Positions 30,462 to 41,798 of a stretch of 64,000 nt of DNA are shown one piece after another (the stretch's first letter is position 1; the number at the start of each line of letters is the position of its first letter). The notes beneath the pieces are model-generated. The model had not been told where the DNA came from, ran no database searches, and was given only the letters and a program-made list of their open reading frames with translations. Location of the stretch: assembly GCF_918797505.1 (NCBI RefSeq), contig NC_092799.1, forward strand, positions 13,292,295 through 13,356,294, given 5' to 3'. The stretch comes from Bemisia tabaci (taxonomy: Eukaryota > Arthropoda > Insecta > Hemiptera > Aleyrodidae). Made by a program: the position numbers and the translations under genes.

Positions 30462-32474
30462 ACTATCCCCTAAAAACCTCAAGATCAGTCTTCTTCCGAT
30501 AAACTCTGCTTTTAAAGTCAAGCCATGAAGATTGAAGAGTAAGTGCGACAAAAAAATGTCCATTTTTACTAAAATATTATGACATATTTTCTGTTCCATA
30601 TCGCGATGCGGCAGGCTCATCTCCGCATTCTTACGACTGGGACATTAGTAATATTAAAATTTTCTTAATAGGATAGTTAATTTTGTCGTTTCCTGGAGGA
30701 ACTTCATTGCAGGATTGCAAAATTGACTCCAACGATTTAACTTTTCACAGGAATTTACCCGTGCAATTCTGTTCCAAGTTTTCCTGATTTTTGCATGAGA
30801 TTAAAGAAAAACGGGGAAATTTCCGGTTAGAAATTTCCTCGATTCGCCCAGAAGAAGTGCAATTTTCGAGGGGAAATTTGGCAACATTGATGTGTTGTTA
30901 CGTTCTTTTTGGGGGAGAGACGGTGTGTGATCGTCCACAGGCATAGGACCTTTAGTCATCGGTGGCAAAATTTCCAGTGGCTAGATTTTTCTCGTGTTGG
31001 GTTGAAACATCGATTTGGAGTTTTCGCCTGAAAACTCTCTCTCTAGTCCTAAAAAAGAATTTTCGGGTACTTTAGTTCATTTTTGTGCCAATTTTGGCAC
31101 AAATTCACGATCCGGCTATTTGTACCTTTACAATTGGAGACTTCACTTTCAAAAGGCTTTTCCACGAAAACACATTTTTTTACTTGCGAACTTCAAAATG
31201 CCATAACTCTAGTGTAGGTGGAAATCTTTGGAAGTTTTGTCTCAAAATGTTAGTATCACCTTTCTATCAAAAACTACATTTTCGGTTTTTCTACAGACCA
31301 AGGTCTCTTCTCAGCTGTGTACGGTTTCCCGCCTTTTAGTTTTGCATCGACTTGACTTGCAATCGCTGGCTCTACGTAAAATTTTAACAGGAGGTATCGC
31401 AGATATCTAATGCTGTTTACACCTTTTGAACGTCTGTAATTATGAGTAGCGCATGTATTCAAATTTTGCGGGATAAAGGTTATTTCCTACTTTGGTTCGT
31501 TCAACGCTCTGTGCTCACTGAAAGAAAAGGTAGGAGAGGGCCTGCTCATTACGTATCATAATACCACTTTCTCTCTTGATAAGAAGTGTAACGGCGAGAA
31601 TAAGTTACAGTGAAGGTTGGTTACTCAACGGTAATTGATAATTTTTTTCAGTCCCGGTCATTTAACACTAGGCTACACATTTCCAGTTGCTCTATGTTCC
31701 GGAGGACAAAAATGGCGAAATGATTGATCCTACATTGAAATACAGGTGTGTATAGAACGCGGCGGGGGACGAAAAGGAGAATCTGCTGGTTTTCAATTTA
31801 GATAATTTTTAATTAATTTTTGTGTGAGGGAATAAAATGTATACATAGGTACAAAAATTTCTAATGTTCTACATGTTACCTTTTATATCAAAATGATCTG
31901 AAACATAAAAACAAAATTATAGAAAAAAACTTGTTTAATATTTTTTCCGAAAAATTCTAAGACGAAATGGTCTCGAAGCAGTAGAAGAAGAGATTCCCGA
32001 TTTCTGAAACCGATTCTCTGTTCTTCTCAGATTTTCCCTGAAATTTTCATTCCCTGATGAATCCCGGGTTTTCTCGGTTATTCCTGGTACTGGAAACCAT
32101 GAAGAATGAACGAAACCATGACGAAACCATTCATTGAACCATGACGAAGTTGATTTCACATAACATAAGAGAAGCGGGTAACCAAGGTAAAAAAACAACA
32201 AAAAATTTAGCTTGGGACGTTTCGGGATGGTTTCAACTTCCTCCTCGATTAGGAACCAAAAATGTATAAAAAATTACAAAAACCAGAACACCCGAGAGTA
32301 ATTCTAAAAAGCAAAAATAGTAATTTTCTAAATATTTTTGTTTTCTATATACCTGTGGGATTGAAACCACCCAGAAATGTCCCAGATTTAATGTTCTGCT
32401 GTTTTGTAGCATTGGCCACCCGTTTTTCTCGGGTTTTGTAGGTGAATTATTCGGGCTATATACGTGCATTTGTG
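30462..32474. other. no gene recognised
   Basis: About 2 kb of AT-rich sequence. Frames of 60-108 codons occur on both strands with no recognisable content. 30690-30900 shows weak family A-like sequence (GAAATTTGGCAACATTGA, then GTTACGTTC) but no intact ends. Confidence 0.45.
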
Positions 32475-32657
32475 ATGATATCACACTGATATCGGTAGGT
32501 GTTAACGTGGTGATATCACACTGGTATCCGTATGTTGTCAACATACGTAGTGATATCACACTGGTATCAGTATGTTGTCAACATGGTGATATCACACTGA
32601 TATATGTACGTTGTCAATATGGTAATATCACATTGATATCAGTATGCTGTCAACGCG
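32475..32657. repeat. Minisatellite with GTGATATCAC palindromic core, five units
   Basis: Units start at about 32477, 32512, 32552, 32588 and 32624 (35-40 bp apart). Each contains GATATCACACTGNTATC and TATGTTGTCAAC-like sequence. The 94-codon plus frame across it is derived from the repeat. Confidence 0.85.
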
Positions 32658-33095
32658 GTCGTTTTCAGCAAGGTTCTCGTCGCTATAGAACTCGGCTTCG
32701 AGCGGGGAACCACCTGTTGCGCATGCGCACTCAAGCACACAGCTCGAGCTTGTGCACCGACGCAGCAGAGACGATAGGCCATAAATCTTGAGAGTAATTC
32801 GGTCCTTTTGAGCTTGGAGAGGACACAAAGAATCGGAAGCGACAAGGACCTCCAGGTGGGCGACGCGACGGCGGAGGAACACGGATGACACGGTGTCTCG
32901 CGTTGTCGCCGCCACAAAATCGTCGATGATGCGATGAACTCGGCTTCGAATGTCCGACAAGCGACAACTAATTCCTTTTTCCCGCCCCCCCCCTTGTTCG
33001 CCCCCTCAACCCCCCTAATTCACGCTCAGAAATCCCCGAGCAGGAGGCTGCCGGACCGGCCTGAAATCCCTCGGATTCTCGCTGGTCCTGGAAAA
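32658..33095. other. GC-rich patch, no gene assigned
   Basis: CpG-rich, with a C-run near 32986. Three overlapping minus frames (78-110 codons) exist, one extending into the minisatellite; none has recognisable content. It could be a promoter or exon of an unrecognised gene, but I see no convincing splice sites. Confidence 0.3.
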
Positions 33096-33350
33096 CTGCC
33101 ACGTTGAGGAAGAACGCCGTTTGAGACTTCAGACGTTGCCAAATTTCCTTTGAAAAATCACGCATTTTCGGGAAAAATTAAGGATATTTTTCTTCCGACT
33201 TTCCGGAGAATTTTGTTTGTAATTTGATCCATATTGTCTGAAAATTTCAAAGGAGAAATTCAAAACATTTTCGGACAATAAAATATTTCCTGGGAGGAAA
33301 TCTAGCAACATTAGAATGCTCATACGGCGTTTTTCCTTCGCATAACGGTA
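33096..33350. mobile_element. MITE, family A, diverged
   Basis: Left end CTGCCACGTTGAGGAAGAAC, right end CATACGGCG...CCTTCGCATAACGG. It abuts the next family A copy. Confidence 0.7.
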
Positions 33351-33599
33351 CACTGTCGTTCTAAGAAAAAACGAGCCTCCAGACGTTGCCAAGTTTCCTC
33401 CGATAAAAACCGGATTTACTGGGAAAATTTCGAATATTATTTTTCAAAATTTTCAGACAATTTTGTAGGCAATTTAATCTAAAATATCGGAAAATTTCAA
33501 GGAGAAGTATGCATGAATGTTGTCAAAAATACATGCTTTATCAAGGGAAATTTGGCAACTCTCGAAGGTTCATACGGTGTTTTTCCTTGGCCTGACAGT
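33351..33599. mobile_element. MITE, family A, abutting copy
   Basis: Begins CACTGTCGTTCTAAG and ends CCTTGGCCTGACAG. Both family A elements lie head to tail with no spacer. Confidence 0.7.
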
Positions 33600-34124
33600 A
33601 AAGTCAGGTGGCTCCGCGCAGACGCAGAGGCTGGCAGTGCTGGGCGCATGCGCACCCACGGGAGACGGGTGATCTCACGCAACGTGTAGTAATGCGAGCA
33701 TCCCGACACCTGAGCCATGTTGCCGATTTGTAAGAGAATTTGCTTGACGGGAGGATGATGAAATGAATACAGATCATGAGAGGATACTGGTTGTGAAACT
33801 TGGAGTATATGGGAATGACTCATAGCGTGGAAAAACTTCGCGGTTCATACGGAACACCAAGGATTGCGCTCCGCCTAACCGAGATTTTCAGTCCGGGGAA
33901 GCAAAAGTTTGCTTCAAAAGATTTTGTCAGCCATGCTAAAAAGTGCACTTTTTACGGTAAAAACTAGTGTGGCTAACAGAAACTTCCGATGCCTGAACCA
34001 AACCTAGGTTCCTAAGACCGAAAACTTCTGTTTAAAACTGTAGCCGTGCACGTCGAGCCCCCCGAAAAACAACCATTTGAGTAAGATCAGCAATTTCAAG
34101 AATAAACCATCGCTATCGAGTTGC
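33600..34124. other. no gene recognised
   Basis: The 108-codon minus frame starting at 33823 runs into the family A element and is not credible. Nothing else seen. Confidence 0.4.
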
Positions 34125-34398
34125 CGACGGGTTGATTGTTGAAATTGATAGACAAATCAATAGACAAAGAAGACATAAGGAGTGTGGAGCGGTCCTATTG
34201 GCTGAAATGGGTGGCTCTATAGACTATGGAAGAAAATGATCTACTAACTGAGGGGTCTTTCGTGGGTTGCCGTTACTTAATCTGTTATAAGCTACCTCCG
34301 TTATCCATTGCAAACATCCGCTTCCACAATTAGGATCCCTCCATATAAATTTTGTCTTTTTTGTCGCTTTGTCTATCAACTTCAACAATCAGCCTGCG
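34125..34398. mobile_element. Family D foldback element
   Basis: Left end GACGGGTTGATTGTTGAAAT and right end TTCAACAATCAGCCTGC are inverted, with ATAGACAAAGAAGACATAA inside and AAGACAAA-type complement at the right. Same family as 14954-15755 and 42492-42765. Confidence 0.7.
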
Positions 34399-34514
34399 GT
34401 TCCTAAACCGAAGTTTTGGGAACTTGTTTGGCTCATGACGTCACCCGAAGCTCGTCATCCACCATGTAGGTAGGTCAACAGCCAAAAAAAGGGTGATGGC
34501 TGTTGCTCCCTTAT

Positions 34515-35023
34515 AATGGAGATGTTGCATGTGTGAGGGATTTGCGATTCGACTGTTGTTTCTTTTGTAAAAGTTCGCGAGAAACACGATGGTGCCACTG
34601 GTTTTCTCTGAAATCATCTCCCAAGCTCAAAAAAAGCTCTCAAAGTGAGGCCAAAATGGAGGGGATATCCCGCCCTACCTTGAGAGTCCACCTCTTCATC
34701 AAAACAAACTCTCCATGCAAAGATAGGGAGCAAATACATTAGCAGGATTGCCGTGTTTTCAGTTTTAGAGTCCCCAAATAAAGTGGCAGCCCTGTCAATG
34801 TATTTGCTCCGTATCTTTGCATGGAGAGTTTGTGTTGATGTAGAGGTGGACTCTCAGGATAGCGTAGAATATCCCCTCCATTTTGGCCTCAACTTGAGAG
34901 CTTCTTTTGAGCTTGGGAGTTGATTTCAGAGATAACCAGTGGCACCATCGTGTTTCTCGCGAACTTTTACAAAAGAAACAACAGTCAAATCGCAAATCCC
35001 TCACACATGCAACATCTCCATTG
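34515..35023. mobile_element. Large foldback element, family M (~509 bp)
   Basis: Arms of about 220 bp: GGAGATGTTGCATGTGTGAG on the left is inverted at the right, through TTCGCGAGAAACACGATGG, GGCCAAAATGGAGGGG and CTCTCCATGCAAAGATA. A second copy is at 56550-57054. Frames inside (up to 173 codons) derive from the arms and are not genes. Confidence 0.8.
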
Positions 35024-35566
35024 GCCGTAAGGAACTGTTGAATCTCCGAAAGTAAAGCTTCCACCTGTCGCCAAGAGGCCAGTGGAGGGTCTTTTGTCTC
35101 CGTTGAGAATTCTCCATTCGGGAGACAAGATTTTCCTCTTTTAAAATCTTCTTGATTTTCCCAACGAATTTGGCAACTCTGGAGAGAGAGGATGGGGGCT
35201 GTCGACGACGGAGGGGAGGCAGTTCCACGGAAAGGGGCGCGCACACAGCGCAATCCAGGGCAGAGTGTGGAGAAAATAAATTGGATTTGAGTCGACTGGA
35301 GCAGGAGCCCGCGCAAGGAGGATGGAGTGGTCGGCGTTGGGCCGCGGGAAGGCAGTGCGGACTGCGGAGGCAGAAGGAAATAATAGAAATGAAGCTTCTT
35401 CCTGACCTTGGCTAGATGATACTTTGAGCCTGCTGAGGCTAATCAACCCGACTCCTACTGCCATTTCCAGCTTCGATCATCCATGTCTTTAAGCCTTTAC
35501 GAGTGCGTCCCGCAGTCAAAACTCAAACCTGCGGGTGCTCCGCGATTTTGACACATCCATGGCTAA
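35024..35566. other. no gene recognised
   Basis: GC-richer than neighbours. Overlapping frames of 80-107 codons on both strands lack recognisable content. Confidence 0.35.
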
Positions 35567-36045
35567 GCGAACCGTGTTGAGCAAAGAGGAACCTAAGCAC
35601 ATCAGGCTACTGCCAATTTTAACAGGGCAATTTAATTTTTTACAGGAGAACATTTTTGCGGATTATCCTCAGAGAAGTTTAAGGAATTTTTCTTCCCACT
35701 ATGCAGAAAATTTACTGAAATTTGCCCAACAATCCGCACGACCGTGTTCATGTGAAAAATTTAACTACCCGTTCAAATTAAGGCAACACTGGTAAAAATA
35801 AAAAACCTCTTGGACCAATGCAGTATTGCATTGACTTAAGAGTGCAGTTTCTTGTCGCCGGATTCAAGAGTCTTGAACTCTTGTTTCAAGCGGATTTTGC
35901 ATTGATTCAAGCGGATTTTGCACTGAAACAAGAGTCCAGACTCTTAAATCCGGCGACAAGAAACTGCACTCTTGAACCAATAGGTTTTTTTTTTTTTACC
36001 AGTGAATAGCTGATGTGGTTTGGTTACTTTCTGCTAAACGCGGTC
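35567..36045. mobile_element. Family H MITE interrupted by another element
   Basis: Left half with GAGGAACCTAAGCACATCAG (35588 on) and right half AGCTGATGTGGTTTGG to CGCGGTCT at 36045. The copy is split at its GGCAATAGC motif by the 35787-36004 insertion. Confidence 0.7.
35787..36004. mobile_element. Palindromic MITE nested in family H (CACTGGTAAAAA ends)
   Basis: Ends CACTGGTAAAAA and TTTTTACCAGTG. Inside, AAGAGTGCAGTTTCTTGTCG is inverted, as are GCGGATTTTGCA motifs. It resembles family K at 47212 and 48243 in layout (ends, CTTGTCG, GAGTC). Flanks suggest at most a 2-base duplication. Confidence 0.7.
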
Positions 36046-36137
36046 TAAATATCAATACCGCGAAATCTCCTCACTAAGTTTGTATGGTTTTTCATGGAAT
36101 AGATACACTCATACGCAAAACACAGCATACAACTCAC

Positions 36138-36195
36138 CGAGATCCAAGATTGATTTTGCAAGATATTGAAATGAAGTCCGCAAACATTTTCTCAC
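36138..36195 (-). CDS. Tentative exon 2 of a candidate small-first-exon gene
   Basis: On the minus strand an acceptor TTTATTTGTTACAG precedes 36195 and a strong donor CG|GTGAGT follows 36138. The 58 bases are open in the frame set by the tentative first exon at 36630-36651 (phase 1 in, phase 2 out) and encode 18 full codons. I do not recognise the peptide, and no further exon was found. Chance agreement is possible. Confidence 0.22.
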
Positions 36196-36629
36196 CTGTA
36201 ACAAATAAACATGAGTAACATTAATTCAGGTCTAACATCACGAACAATTTCTTTTAACCTGCACAATATCCTTCGATTCTACTAAACATCTTAAATTGAG
36301 TTTGATGAGAACCATGACTTTTACGACAAATATGAACAAAAGGGAGGAACACAATGGCTGTTCTAAATAATGCATTACAATCATGGGATAGGCTGTAAGT
36401 TGCGTACAGTAACTCGCTTATTTTCTTACTCAAGCGTTTGAGTCTCTGAGATGTACCAGTTAATAACTCTGCTTAGCCACACCACACCGACTCAATTTTC
36501 GGTTATGTCAGAATAGATCGTATTCGATAGTGGTTCGATGTATCGATTGGTTCAAAACAATAGAACATAACTCCAAACACAAATTTTAGGATCTAAGTTG
36601 GAAAAGCATGGAAATGAGAGAATTCTTAC
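36196..36629. other. tentative intron; no other feature
   Basis: AT-rich sequence lying between the two tentative exons on the minus strand. Nothing else recognised. Confidence 0.25.
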
Positions 36630-36651
36630 CAAAATCACTCTTCACTGCCAT
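36630..36651 (-). CDS. Tentative first coding exon (7 codons)
   Basis: Minus strand: ATG at 36651 in good context (GAAATGG), reading MAVKSDF plus one base, then donor G|GTAAGA. It joins in frame with 36138-36195. An upstream ATG begins a 6-codon overlapping frame. Seen by splice logic only; product unknown. Confidence 0.22.
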
Positions 36652-36947
36652 TTCGTACTCATATAAGTATCAAAAATCTATAAAAACAAAACCCCGTTCC
36701 CTCAGGTTGCTCAATTGACTTTCGAGGCTTTGTTCACAGGTTGAACCAATCGATATGGATACAATCTCGCCTGCTTGATGTGTCGAAAACGATCTATTCA
36801 AAAGAACTGATACACTTATTCAAAAGCGCTGATTCCACGATCAGAAAGGGACATCGATGCCAGTGTTTAATGTTGCCCATCAAAATTTAGAGGCGCCTTT
36901 TTTTCCCACATAAATCGTGAACAGAGCGTCAATAACAGTGTAATCAA
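36652..36947. other. no feature recognised
   Basis: AT-rich. If the tentative minus-strand gene is real, its promoter would be here. Confidence 0.3.
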
Positions 36948-38210
36948 AACTACAAAAACCCTCACAAACATTTTTCGGGCAAAAAATCCGGTCGAGGAAA
37001 TTGACGTGTCACTTCCTTTTCAAGTATAAGATAGGCAAAAACCTTTGATGAATTCCCAAGGTCCACTAAGACTAATAATCATCAAAAAGTTCAAAAAAAA
37101 AAAATAAATCCCTTGCCAAAAATAAATAAAAAAAACCGATTTTGAGATAAATCCCTCGAATGAACTTGAAATCACAAAATCGGTCGAGGATGTCAACTGA
37201 AACTTTTTCCCCTTTAATTATGAGCTCCGCAACAAGCGTGACTCGCTTGTACCTTTTCATACACGAGCCGCACGAATTCATCTCTTCTTCTCTCCTCTCC
37301 TTCCGTCCATGGACAGAGGTCCAAAATTTTTCGGATTTACTGACGCGACCGGCTGCGGCTCGATGCTCTCAGTGAATCGGTGCCTTCTTATCATCCCTGA
37401 TGTCGGCTTCAAGTCGGTTGCAATTTCACCAGTCGACCCATTTTTCCATAACCACATGTTAGACTTTTTCGAAACATGATTCATCTGAAACATGGATTTT
37501 TTTTTTAAGGGAGCTTACCATTTGCTTTGGACGGTAGGTAGGTTGTAAGTAATAATTGTTCTTATACTCTATCAGTTAAGTATAAAATACATCTGTACCA
37601 TTGGATGACATTTCGACAGACACGTTAGGTCCGGACAAGTGAGGGGATTTCTGAATCGCAAAATTATTAGTGGAATTGTTATAGTGGAGGAGTTGAGTCC
37701 CTTCACGGAATGAGCCCCACTTAAGTCGACAGGTTGTATGTGTTTCTCTCTGACTTATGTGTAATCTTAGTATAATCCACCCATGTTTACGCACCGAGCC
37801 GCAGCCGGTCGCGTCAGTAAATCCGAAAAATTTTGGACCTCTGTCCATGGACGGAAGGAGAGGAGAGAAGAAGAGATGAATTCGTGCGGCTCGTGTATGA
37901 AAAGGTACAAGCGAGTCACGCTTGTTGCGGAGCTCATAATTAAAGGGGAAAAAGTTTCAGTTGACATCCTCGACCGATTTTGTGATTTCAAGTTCATTCG
38001 AGGGATTTATCTCAAAATCGGTTTTTTTTTTTTATTTTTGGCAAGGGATTTATTTTTTTTTTTGAACTTTTTGATGATTATTAGTCTTAGTGGACCTTGG
38101 GAATTCATCAAAGGTTTTTGCCTATCTTATACTTGAAAAGGAAGTGACACGTCAATTTCCTCGACCGGATTTTTTGCCCGAAAAATGTTTGTGAGGGTTT
38201 TTGTAGTTTA
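36948..38210. mobile_element. 1.26-kb palindrome with ~410-bp near-identical arms
   Basis: Left arm about 36948-37361, right arm about 37792-38210, loop ~430 bp. The arms are inverted copies beginning AACTACAAAAACCCTCAC and running through CGGTCGAGGAAATTGACGTG, CATCAAAAAGTTC and GTCCATGGACAGAGGTCC. Each arm carries the same 70-odd-codon frame in opposite orientation, which is not evidence of a gene. The very high arm identity points to a young insertion or gene conversion. Long arms suggest a Mutator-like or foldback element, but no clear target duplication was seen. Confidence 0.75.
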
Positions 38211-38275
38211 TATCAGGTCGTTTTTGGGTGAATAAGTACCTAAAGGTCTGGCTGTACGAAGAACTAGCAAAACCG

Positions 38276-38770
38276 AAGCGTCGAAAAAACACAAGCAGTG
38301 TTGTTGATTTCTCCATAAGCCGCACCATGTTAGAATGCCGGTTTGGTTCACACTTTGTATAAGTCAGAAATTAAATCCCTATATGAATAAAATCCAGGAG
38401 TAACATACATGAATGGATTTATTATGGCTTTCACCATCTATTTATAGCAAAATTTACACAAATTAATATCGATTGACTTAAAAAATGTCGAAAAAACACA
38501 AGCAGTCGTTGCTTTTCCCGTAAGCCGCCGTGATAAGAAATGCTTGTTGGTTCACACTTGGTTTAAGTCTCAATTTACTTCCTTTTTGGAATATTATTCA
38601 AGAGTATGATACATTAATGGATTCACTATGGCTTTAACTACCCGTTTGCAGCAAAATTTGCAAAAATTAATGATGATTGAATTAAAAATGTCGAAAAAAA
38701 CACAAGTAGTTCTTGATTTCTCCATAAGCCACAATGATGATAAGTGCCGTCGGGTTCACACAGCGCTGCT
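38276..38770. repeat. Tandem repeat, ~205-bp units
   Basis: TCGAAAAAACACAAGCAGT-type sequence recurs near 38280, 38488 and 38690, followed each time by a TAAGCCRC motif and GGTTCACAC; between them TTAATGATGATTGA-like sequence. About two and a half diverged units. Confidence 0.65.
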
Positions 38771-40275
38771 GGTGGAGAAAAGTGAAAGTGAAAACTAGGG
38801 TTTCGGCGTTAGCCGCGAGAGAGCACACCAATGCTGATTCTGAAACGAATCTGAATCTGCAGGTGTTCATTGGTTGAGAAGTAACTCTAACTGCATCATG
38901 AAGAATGTGGCCACCACAATTGAGTCCTTATTTTTACTGAACTTCAGACAGTGGGAAACGCACACAGAACTGTTGTCAAATTAAATGATGTTTTTAATTT
39001 ATAATAATGGAAATATCGTGATCTTTTTATCCAAAGGAGTGATGCCAAATCACGGATCGGTTGGGAACAATTGAATCTATGAATCGCTGCATTGCAGCTA
39101 GTGTCCTTTGTCCACCCAATGACAAAAAATTATGTTGGTACCTGCACTTGGTATAAAGATTGACAACTGACTTGACCTATTTAATTTATTATCTTATGTG
39201 TTCTTAATGCAGTAAATAAGTCTGGAGATCTAAGTATTGGCATGAGTTCATTAGAAAAAAAGGCTCATCTGAATGTGAGAGGCCAAAGCGGTACTTACGG
39301 TCACCATACCTGGGTTCGTAGGCTCACCCTCGTACCTACTGAGACGGCAATCTCCATCTCTTGATCGGAGGATATGCCGCACCTAGTTGGTAAGAGTGGA
39401 GAGGCATTTATGATTACATTGATACCATGGGGTCTAATTGTATTTAGCCTTGATTAATACGATCACACTTATTGCAATGGAACTAGACAGGAACACGTAC
39501 CTACGTATCTTAATACTGAAGTCCTCTAAACAGATGGGCGATACATTCTGTTACTCTTTTAAATAGAGGAGGGATGGACGCACCCATTTCACACAGCAAT
39601 TTATGCAAGAAAATGAAGCCTTCATTGTATTTTTATCATCAACTTATGAAATTATGAGAATAAAACGGGTACATACCTTTCATTAAAGACCTTGTTACTA
39701 AAGTTGGGCAAAATGATGTTTCTAACAACTCCTGACGCAAAATCAAAGCGACTCAGAAGAAACCAATTTGAGCAAATGCTCACAGTCAAAGACCTTTGAT
39801 TATGTGACATTAAGTTGACCTATGATTGAACTGTTCCGAAAAGGGATGGAATTGTGCCTCACATACTCAGGTTCGCAAGCCACGCGTAACAAGAACGGTA
39901 GAAGAGATAGGAGGATTCCAAGATAAATCATGAAGGAAACATGTTCTTAATGTAAATAACATACACTTCAGAGAAGCATAATCACTCCAGAGTACATAGA
40001 TTGATGGCAAGATATAGAGCGAATAAATTTTGGTCGAAGTTCAGTGACAGTCGCATGTGAAGGCCGAGGCTCATATTCCAGTAATTTTTAGACTTTAGTC
40101 ACGAGCATGCATTCTGTGATGTAAATGCTGCTTCCTCTTTAGAGTTTGGCACAATTTCGGTGTAATTTCGTTAACGTAATTTACCTGAATTACATCTATC
40201 GCTTAGGTCAGGTACTGACATAAATATGACGACATAACCTCACTTAAAAATTTGTCACATTTTCGTTCAATAAAA
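38771..40275. other. no gene recognised
   Basis: About 1.5 kb of AT-rich, apparently single-copy DNA. No frame above 62 codons, no repeat pair. Confidence 0.5.
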
Positions 40276-40277
40276 TA

Positions 40278-40645
40278 AAGATACCACTTGAAAATTTTAA
40301 GAGAAACTAAGGTAATAGTATATCGGGCTCCAGTAGAACACGTGAGACGTAATAATATGAGTATGTAAATATAGTAGTTAGCATCTACAAAGAATTAAAC
40401 TCTTATCCAAATTAGGTAAATCTATTCACAACTAGTTAAAGAGGTTGGCAACGACCGACCAGAAATCACTTGAGATTTTTAAGAAACCAATGAATTAGTG
40501 TATCGGGATAAAAGTGGGCGTAATAATATAAGTGTGTAATATTAGTTAGGATCTAAAATGAATTGAACTTTTAAATTACATCTGTTCATTATTCACAAAT
40601 AAATACAGTAGATGGAGGTTGATAACGACGACAGGAATTTCGTTC
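40278..40645. repeat. Two diverged ~185-bp tandem units
   Basis: CTTGARAWTTTTAAGARA... GTATATCGGG/GTGTATCGGG, CGTAATAATATRAGT and TTCACAA motifs recur in the same order at 40285-40465 and 40467-40640. Confidence 0.6.
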
Positions 40646-41546
40646 CCGAAACTCGGACGAACCTGAACAGAATGAACCAATGGCGTTGAACCATTATATT
40701 ACTGGTTTTTTTCTAAATTCAAAAATTATAGCTAAAATTTTGAAGGATGTAAGCGGATGCTGGATTATCCGTGAGATAAAGCGCTTTTTTATGTGGCAAA
40801 ATGAAATCCTCACATCTTCACGGAGTGCCCTTTATATAGGCTCCATTACAATCCGCGGCCGGGTAAGCGAGAAATCTGTTGTTAAAGATGGTCATGACGG
40901 GCAGTTTAGTCGTATTTTCCGTAATTTCTCTTTTAGAACACCAGGAATGTTAAAAAACTGTAAAAACCCGTGGACACGGTAACATGGCGATTCTTTAGGT
41001 ACCCACTTTTATGGGTCTAAAGTTTACCGTTATCGCGGAGTTTGAGTGACTTTCTCAGGACCGTGGATTCTTGAAATTCAAATTTCCCGGCAAAGTGAAA
41101 AGTAAAATTTTCGTCGTTTTGGGTCATTAAGTGCTTATAACTTTTTGAAAACTCAATGGATCTTATTGAAACTCTTCCACTTTGTAGTCCTAATTGAGAT
41201 GCGTCCGTAGACACCAAGATCGTAGGAATCCGAGCCGTCGTTTGGGCTGCAGTCGAGTTCCAACCGAATCAATTTTCAAGTTAAGGGAGTTGCCTGTGAC
41301 TAAGAGTGTCGGCCACCCGTTTGTTATCGGGACTTTAGTAGGACGTCATTTTCCTCGACCGGGGGTGGCTACCGCCACTCTTGATACTCTGCTCGTTATA
41401 TGCGAATATTTTGTGAAAACGATTTTGGTTCGGTCTCCTTTTAAAAAATGAATTAGTAGCGGGAGTTTCGAAACGTCACATACGAGATACGCATTTTTGA
41501 AATTTCATGTCGATTGTTCATTGTTCGACATGTTGATAAAGAAATA
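40646..41546. other. no gene recognised
   Basis: Frames of 100 and 85 codons on the plus strand have no recognisable content. Confidence 0.4.
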
Positions 41547-41798
41547 CTGCCGTGCTAAGGAAAAACGCCGTATGAACCTTCAGGCGTTGCCAAACTTCCT
41601 GGTATAAAACACGAATTTCCAGTTAAACTTATGAATATTTTCCATCCAATTTTTCAGGTAATTCTGTTCCCAATTTCACATAAAGTTCCTGAAAATTTCA
41701 GGTGGAATGTTCATAAATCTCCTTAAAAATAAATATTTAAGTGAATGAAATTTGGCAACATCCAAAGGTTCATACGGCGTTTTTCCTTAGCACGTCAG
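41547..41798. mobile_element. MITE, family A
   Basis: Ends CTGCCGTGCTAAGGAAAAAC and CCTTAGCACGTCAG; flanks AATA/AGTA differ at one base. Confidence 0.8.

Noticed and set aside
32475..32657. Possible CRISPR-like array (regular palindromic repeats)
   Set aside because: There are no unique spacers: the whole 35-40-bp unit repeats, and the surrounding DNA is eukaryotic with introns and LINEs.
34795..35316. 173-codon minus-strand frame
   Set aside because: Most of it lies in one arm of the family M foldback; the other copy at 56550 does not preserve an equivalent frame.
37072..38136. Matching 70-117-codon frames in opposite orientation at both sides
   Set aside because: They are the two arms of one palindrome, so agreement between them is not conservation of a protein.
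39290..39420. Possible tRNA or snRNA-like stretch (GGTTCGTAGGCTCACCC region)
   Set aside because: It has a T-loop-like GGTTCG, but I could not fold an acceptor stem, anticodon arm or match it to a known small RNA.
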